Assembly: GCF_015690355.1 (NCBI RefSeq)
Contig: NZ_JADPRT010000005.1
Coordinates: forward strand, 388,503 to 452,502
Length of the DNA stretch: 64,000 nt
Origin: Streptacidiphilus fuscans
GTDB taxonomy: Bacteria; Actinomycetota; Actinomycetes; Streptomycetales; Streptomycetaceae
Reading direction: 5' to 3'
Positions 59,845 through 64,000 of this stretch are shown one piece after another. The notes under the pieces were generated by a model that saw nothing but the letters and a program-made list of their open reading frames with translations, did no database searches and was not told where the DNA came from. Both the position numbers and the translations under genes were made by a program. Numbering within the stretch: the stretch's first letter is position 1; every line of letters begins with the position of its first letter.

Positions 59845-60972
59845 TCACAGCGGGGCGGAACACGAGTCGCGCAGGACCAGGCGCGGCTGGACGTCGATGT
59901 GCACGACCGGCATCGACGACGCGTCGCCCAGCGCGCCCAGCGCACCCTGCGGGCTCAGCGCGCCCAGCGCTTCCAGCAGTGTGCGGACGGCGAGTTGGCC
60001 GACGCGGCGCTTCGCGGGCGAGACCGCCGTCAGCGGTGGGACGGTGAACTCGGAGAACTCGTCGTCGTAGGCGACAAGCGAGAGCTTGCCCGGGATCGGG
60101 AAAGCGTCGGCCAGGCCGCTCTGCAGCAGCGCGAGCGCGTCCTCGTCGGAGTGGCAGAGCAGGGCGGTGACGCCGTTGGCCGTCAGGTCGGCGGCCAGGG
60201 CGCGGGCCGACTCCGGGGTCCACTGCGGCCAGCCCGGCACGTCCGCGCCCGCGATCGGGGGCATCGCCGTGGGCAGGCCCAGTTCGGTGTGCGCGTCCTG
60301 CCAGCCGCGGCGTACCGCGAAGGCGGTCGGCGTGTCGCCGCGCACGAAGAGCGCGATGCGTTCGTGCCCGAGGGCGTGCAGGTGGCGGACGGCGGCCGCC
60401 GCGCCGTCTTCGTGGGCCGAGCGCACCCAGGACGTCGACGCGGCTGCCGCGCCTCCCGCCCGGCGTTCGACCAGCACCGTGGGGACGGGCAGGGAGGTGG
60501 CCCAGTCGGTGACGATGCCACCGTCCGGGTCGGCCGAGGCCGGGGCCAGCAGCAGGCCAGCGGCGCCCGCGTCGAGCAGGCCGTGGACCAGGTCAGCCTC
60601 GCGATCCGCGCTGTACTCGGACACGGCCAGCAGCAACCGTCCTCCCACACGCGCGAGTTCGGCGCGCACGCCCTCGACGATGCCGGTGAAGTAGTACGCG
60701 GACTTGGGCACCAGCATCCCGACCACCGGACCGGCGGCCTCGTCCTGCGCGATCGCGGGGGCGAGCTCCTCCGGCAGCTCCCGGCTCGCTCCCTCCGGGA
60801 GCACAGCGCCTCCGTGCACGCGGCGCACCCGGCCCTCGGCGGCCAGGGTCTCGATGTCCCGGCGGATGGTGACCTCGGAGGCGCCCAGGGCCTCGGCCAG
60901 ATCCGCCACCTTCGCCACGCCGCGCCTGCGGACGGCGGCGAGGATCTCGGCTTGTCGCTGCGCTGCGAGCAC
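59845..60972 (-). CDS. DeoR-HTH / LacI-type sensor domain hybrid regulator
   Basis: A 375-residue regulator. N-terminal DeoR HTH (QRQAEILAAVRRRGVAKVADLAEALGASEVTIRRDIETLAAEGRVRRVHGGAVL, about 5-58) fused to a LacI/periplasmic-binding-like domain (VVGMLVPKSAYYFTGIVEGVRAELARVGGRLLLA, LLCHSDEDALALLQSGLADAFPIPGKLSLVAYDDEFSEFTVPPLTAVSPAKRRVGQLAVRTL). A 9-bp repeat inside adds the ALGALSPQGALGALG loop near the C-terminus. GTG start. Divergent from a beta-helix/GH27 gene pair, its likely targets; the sugar signal may be a galactoside. Confidence 0.9.
   Translation of the reverse strand: MLAAQRQAEILAAVRRRGVAKVADLAEALGASEVTIRRDIETLAAEGRVRRVHGGAVLPEGASRELPEELAPAIAQDEAAGPVVGMLVPKSAYYFTGIVEGVRAELARVGGRLLLAVSEYSADREADLVHGLLDAGAAGLLLAPASADPDGGIVTDWATSLPVPTVLVERRAGGAAAASTSWVRSAHEDGAAAAVRHLHALGHERIALFVRGDTPTAFAVRRGWQDAHTELGLPTAMPPIAGADVPGWPQWTPESARALAADLTANGVTALLCHSDEDALALLQSGLADAFPIPGKLSLVAYDDEFSEFTVPPLTAVSPAKRRVGQLAVRTLLEALGALSPQGALGALGDASSMPVVHIDVQPRLVLRDSCSAPL
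59926..59979. repeat. 9-bp in-frame tandem repeat, 6 copies, inside the DeoR/LacI hybrid gene
   Basis: gcccagcgc-type units at 59926, 59935, 59944, 59953, 59962 and 59971, encoding an Ala-Leu-Gly repeat between the sensor domain and its C-terminus. Confidence 0.8.
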
Positions 60973-61072
60973 CGGCCCCCCTCAGAGCTCCACGCGGTGG
61001 TGAACCCCGACCCGAGTCCGCGTGGTGCGGAATCTAGCAGTCGGGCCGAGAGGCGAAAACCCCAACTGCTTA

Positions 61073-61140
61073 CGTTTCTGCGTGCTTGGCTTCGTTTCTG
61101 ATTGTTATTCATCGAATCTCTTGACACTCGATCAGATTCG
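61073..61140. promoter_or_regulatory. Regulatory region between DeoR/LacI hybrid and beta-helix genes
   Basis: Direct repeats CGTTTCTG at 61073-61080 and 61093-61100 (20-bp period) read CAGAAACG on the minus strand, a DeoR-type box shape. Inverted repeat CGAATCT (61113-61119) / AGATTCG (61134-61140) encloses TTGACA (61121-61126), a good -35 for the beta-helix gene. The region is less GC-rich than the surroundings. Confidence 0.6.
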
Positions 61141-61187
61141 CTCAAAGCTCTCCGTGCCGCGAACCGACGACGTCACGAGGTGATCAG

Positions 61188-62720
61188 GTGTCACGTGCAC
61201 GACGCTCCCACCGCACCAGAACGCTCGGCTTCCTTCTCGCAACCGCCCTCGGCCTGGCCGGACTTGGCACGGTCGCCCCCACGCAGGCCCGCGCCCAGGC
61301 AAACGCCCAGGCCGGCGCCCAAGGAACCACCACCTACGTCGACTGCTCCCAACCCGTCGACGGCAACGGCACCCAGGCGTCCCCGTACAACTCCCTCGCC
61401 GACGTCAACGCCATCGTCTTCGCCGCGGGCGACACCCTCGCCTTCGCCGACGGGACGACCTGCACCGGCACGCTGTCGCCCCAGGGCAGTGGCAGCGCCT
61501 CCGCGCCCGTCACGATCACGGACTACGGCAACGGCGCGCTGCCCGTGATCGACGGCGCGGGCGCGGCCTCGGCCGTCACGCTCACCAACCAGGACCACTG
61601 GACGGTCGAGAACCTCGACCTCACCGACAACGCGGCGACCGAGGCCCAGCGCACCGGCCTGCTGATCCAGTCGACCGACGGCACCGCGCACACCGGCTAC
61701 ACCGTCCAGAACCTGGTCGTCGACGGCGTCGCGGGCGAGACGAACAAGGCCACCCAGAGCACCGCGTTCGTCTACTCCGCGGGCATCGAGTTCGGCGCCA
61801 GCAACACCGGCTCGACCCTCGACGACGTGCTGGTGACCGACAACCAGGTGAGCAACGTCGGAGGCGGCGGCATCAAGGTCCGCACCGGCGCGCTGACCGA
61901 CCAGGGGTCGAACGTCCTCGTCGAGGACAACACCGTCTCCGACGACGGCGGCGACGGCATCGTCGTCGAGTACGCCGACTCCCCCGTCATCCAGGACAAC
62001 ACCGCGACCGGCCTGGGCACCGGGACCTACCCGTGGACCGGCGGCAACTTCGCCGGGATGTGGGTGCTGGGCGACCACGACCCGACCATCCAAAGCAACG
62101 TCGTCACCGGGACGATCATGTCCGCCTACGACAGTGAGGCCTTCGACTGCGACTGGGGCAACACCGGGACCTGCACCGTGCAGTACAACCTGACCTACCA
62201 CAACGCGGGCGGGTTCTTCCTCAACTGCGACGGCTGCGGCACCTCCGGCGCTCCCGCCGAGGTGGTCCGCGACAACATCTTCCAGGACGACTGCCGCAGC
62301 ATCAGCAGCGGCAACGCCGCGACGCTCTCCTTCTACGACAACGACGTCTACTGCCCGGACACGGCGTTCAGCGTGCAGTGGCCGACGAACAGCACGATCG
62401 AGAACAACGTCTTCGTCGGCGAGTCCAGCTCCAGTCTGCCCACCGGGAGCGGGACCAGCTACCTGTGGAACGTCTTCCAGGGCGTCCCGCGCCCGACCGC
62501 CAACGGCATCGCCGCCGACCCGAAGTTCGTCGACCCGGGCACCGTCGCGCTCACCCCGGCCGCCGCCACCGGCTTCCGACTCTGCGCGTCCGCGCCGGGG
62601 TTGGCCAACGGCGCGCCCGTGGCGAACAACGGCGGCCGGGACTTCTTCGGCAACCCCGTCTCCGCCACCGCCAAGCCCGACCGCGGTGCCTACAACGGTC
62701 CTGGCGTGTCCGGCTGTTGA
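61188..62720 (+). CDS. Secreted right-handed beta-helix protein
   Basis: A 510-residue secreted protein. Signal peptide (about 1-37, after which an AQANAQAGAQG repeat follows). The body is a parallel beta-helix of pectate-lyase-like type (DNAATE, LVVDGVAGE, VLVTDNQVSNVGGGGIKV, VLVEDNTVSDDGGDGIVVEYADSPVIQDNTATG, VVRDNIFQDD, STIENNVFVGE), with repeated DNxV/IxxN turns. Several Cys pairs occur in the C-terminal half. No catalytic Arg/Asp set could be assigned. Probably a polysaccharide lyase, epimerase or glycoside hydrolase. GTG 61188 with GAGGTGA upstream. First of a probable operon with GH27. Confidence 0.85.
   Translation: MSRARRSHRTRTLGFLLATALGLAGLGTVAPTQARAQANAQAGAQGTTTYVDCSQPVDGNGTQASPYNSLADVNAIVFAAGDTLAFADGTTCTGTLSPQGSGSASAPVTITDYGNGALPVIDGAGAASAVTLTNQDHWTVENLDLTDNAATEAQRTGLLIQSTDGTAHTGYTVQNLVVDGVAGETNKATQSTAFVYSAGIEFGASNTGSTLDDVLVTDNQVSNVGGGGIKVRTGALTDQGSNVLVEDNTVSDDGGDGIVVEYADSPVIQDNTATGLGTGTYPWTGGNFAGMWVLGDHDPTIQSNVVTGTIMSAYDSEAFDCDWGNTGTCTVQYNLTYHNAGGFFLNCDGCGTSGAPAEVVRDNIFQDDCRSISSGNAATLSFYDNDVYCPDTAFSVQWPTNSTIENNVFVGESSSSLPTGSGTSYLWNVFQGVPRPTANGIAADPKFVDPGTVALTPAAATGFRLCASAPGLANGAPVANNGGRDFFGNPVSATAKPDRGAYNGPGVSGC
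61284..61325. repeat. 12-bp in-frame tandem repeat, 3.5 copies, after the beta-helix signal peptide
   Basis: caggcccgcgcc, caggcaaacgcc and caggccggcgcc at 61284, 61296 and 61308 plus a partial, encoding AQAR-AQAN-AQAG. Confidence 0.82.
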
Positions 62721-62810
62721 AAGTATTGCCACCCGGCAGCGCGTTCGCTTTCATGTTCATGCCCAAGTGAACACGAGTGAGCAGAACATGAGCAGAAAGG
62801 AGCCTGATCC

Positions 62811-64000
62811 ATGCGCACCTTACGCATCCGCGCGGCAAGTGCCGCGCTCGGAGCCGCGCTCGCGCTGACCGGGGCCCTGGCGGGAAGCACCGCCGCGCAG
62901 GCGTCGACCACGGCGACCTCCGGCGACGGCGCACCGCTCGCGGTCACCCCGCCCATGGGCTGGAACGACTGGGCCCACTACCAGTGCGGGGTCAGCGAAG
63001 CGGTCGTCAAGGCCAACGCCCAGGCGCTGGTCAGCTCGGGCCTGGCCGCCAAGGGCTACAACACGGTCACCGTGGACGACTGTTGGCTCGCCTCCAGCAG
63101 GGACGCGGGCGGCAACCTGGTCGCCAACCCGACGCTCTTCCCGGACGGCATGGCCGCGCTCGGCAGCTACCTGCACGGACTCGGCCTCAAGTTCGGCATC
63201 TACGAGGACGCGGGCTCCCAGACCTGCGGCGGCTACCCGGGCAGCGGCGTCCCGAACGGCGGCGGCGCGGACCACTTCGCCCAGGACGCCAAGCTCTTCG
63301 CCTCCTGGGGTGTCGACTACCTGAAGCTGGACGGCTGCAACGTCTACCAGGCCAAGGGCCAGACCCAACTCCAGGCCTACCAGGCCGCGTACGCGGCGGA
63401 GAACGCCGCGCTCAAGGCGTCCGGACGCGACATCGTCTTCTCCGAGTCCGCGCCCGCCTACTTCCAGGGCAGCGGCGAGGGCGGCACCCCGGACTGGTAC
63501 ACCGTCCTCGGCTGGACCGGCCAGTACGGCCAACTCTGGCGCGAGGGCTGGGACATCGCCACGTACGACGCGTCCAACCCCACCGCGGACCGCTTCTACA
63601 GCGTGCTCAACAACTACGGCTACGACCGCTGGCTGGGCCGCTACGCCTCACCCGGCGACTGGAACGACCCGGACTTCCTGATCGCGGGCGACTCCGGGAT
63701 GACCCCGGACGAGTCGCGCAGCCAGATCGCGCTCTGGGCCATGCTGAGCGCGCCGATGATCCTCTCCTCCGACGTCTCCTCGCTGTCCGCGCAGTCGGTC
63801 GCCGACCTGGGCAACAGCGACGTCGTCGCGGTGGACCAGGACCCGCTCGGCAAGCAGGGCGCGGTCGTCTCCTCCGACGGGACCACCGACATCCTGGCCA
63901 AGCCGCTGGCCAACGGCGACCGCGCGGTCGCCCTGCTCAACCGGGGTTCCACCGCCGAGACGGTGAGCACCACGACCGCCGACGTCGGCTTCACCGGCGG
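62811..64000 (+). CDS. Secreted GH27 alpha-galactosidase, 3' end cut by window edge
   Basis: An exo-alpha-galactosidase-type enzyme (retaining). Signal peptide (about 1-31, ending AQA-STT). The barrel starts VTPPMGWNDWAHYQCGVSE. CWLASSRDAGGNL, KFGIYEDAGSQTCGGYPGS, the nucleophile in YLKLDGCN (D174), SESAPAY, and WNDPDFLIAGDSGMTPDE (acid/base Asp near 286) are all present. The last visible part begins the C-terminal beta-domain (DGTTDILAKPLANGDRAVALLNRG). The frame is open at base 64000. GAAAGGAG lies before the ATG. Downstream of the beta-helix gene by 90 bp, probably one operon. Confidence 0.95.
   Translation, partial: MRTLRIRAASAALGAALALTGALAGSTAAQASTTATSGDGAPLAVTPPMGWNDWAHYQCGVSEAVVKANAQALVSSGLAAKGYNTVTVDDCWLASSRDAGGNLVANPTLFPDGMAALGSYLHGLGLKFGIYEDAGSQTCGGYPGSGVPNGGGADHFAQDAKLFASWGVDYLKLDGCNVYQAKGQTQLQAYQAAYAAENAALKASGRDIVFSESAPAYFQGSGEGGTPDWYTVLGWTGQYGQLWREGWDIATYDASNPTADRFYSVLNNYGYDRWLGRYASPGDWNDPDFLIAGDSGMTPDESRSQIALWAMLSAPMILSSDVSSLSAQSVADLGNSDVVAVDQDPLGKQGAVVSSDGTTDILAKPLANGDRAVALLNRGSTAETVSTTTADVGFTG

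Overview
The window is very GC-rich, uses many GTG and a few TTG starts, and is packed with actinomycete families: a divergent EF-Tu paralogue, HelR-like HelD, the Methyltransf_19 family, DUF222/HNH, a TPR_5 protein, DUF2277 and DUF779. It looks like chromosome of a filamentous actinomycete of the Streptomyces/Kitasatospora/Streptacidiphilus type. I see no rRNA, tRNA, CRISPR array, transposase, integrase or replication origin. The region reads as accessory chromosome rich in catabolism and regulation. All family calls come from reading motifs, without database searches.

Layout. 0-3.3 kb: end of a short-chain dehydrogenase and two translationally coupled amidohydrolases. 3.3-13.9 kb: single genes and small regulator units (fatty acid hydroxylase, TPR_5, YhhN, exonuclease III, SnoaL-like, TetR, ABC-2 permease, SMP-30-like propeller, ArsR+AHSA1, MarR/SDR, GNAT, and an ArsR gene broken by one amber codon). 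14-21 kb: DUF222-HNH protein, HelR-like RNA polymerase-recycling ATPase, orphan thioesterase II, lipoprotein, EF-Tu paralogue. 21-30 kb: GMC oxidoreductase plus amidohydrolase, a PEP-mutase-like enzyme, a StyA-like flavoprotein flanked by two Met-rich small proteins, and a FUSC exporter with a MarR regulator. 30-34 kb: small membrane proteins and an aldehyde dehydrogenase-DUF779 pair. 34-39 kb: secreted pullulanase and a secreted chitin-binding 3D-domain protein with a DasR-like site. 39-50 kb: two two-component systems, one divergent from an HbpS-like protein and one divergent from an ABC exporter operon, with a STAND ATPase regulator between them, then a polysaccharide deacetylase lipoprotein. 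50-58 kb: an apparently complete alpha-1,6-mannan module (secreted GH76, LacI regulator, three-gene sugar importer, cytoplasmic GH125). 58-64 kb: nitroreductase, methyltransferase, a DeoR/LacI hybrid regulator, a secreted beta-helix protein and a GH27 alpha-galactosidase cut by the window end.

How it works together. The clearest circuit is the mannan module. GH76 would cut mannan outside the cell, the binding protein and two permeases would import oligosaccharides (no ATPase is encoded here, so a shared MsiK-type ATPase is likely), and GH125 would trim them inside. Three copies of a GGNAACGTTTCC motif lie in front of or inside the GH76 and importer/GH125 starts and probably bind the LacI protein. 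The pullulanase, chitin-binding protein, beta-helix protein and GH27 extend the polysaccharide theme.

A window-wide oddity is the abundance of unrelated short tandem repeats (units 6-20 bp). Inside genes the unit is a multiple of three. Between genes 13-, 16-, 17- and 20-bp units also occur. Several sit at gene ends, in linkers, or in promoter regions.
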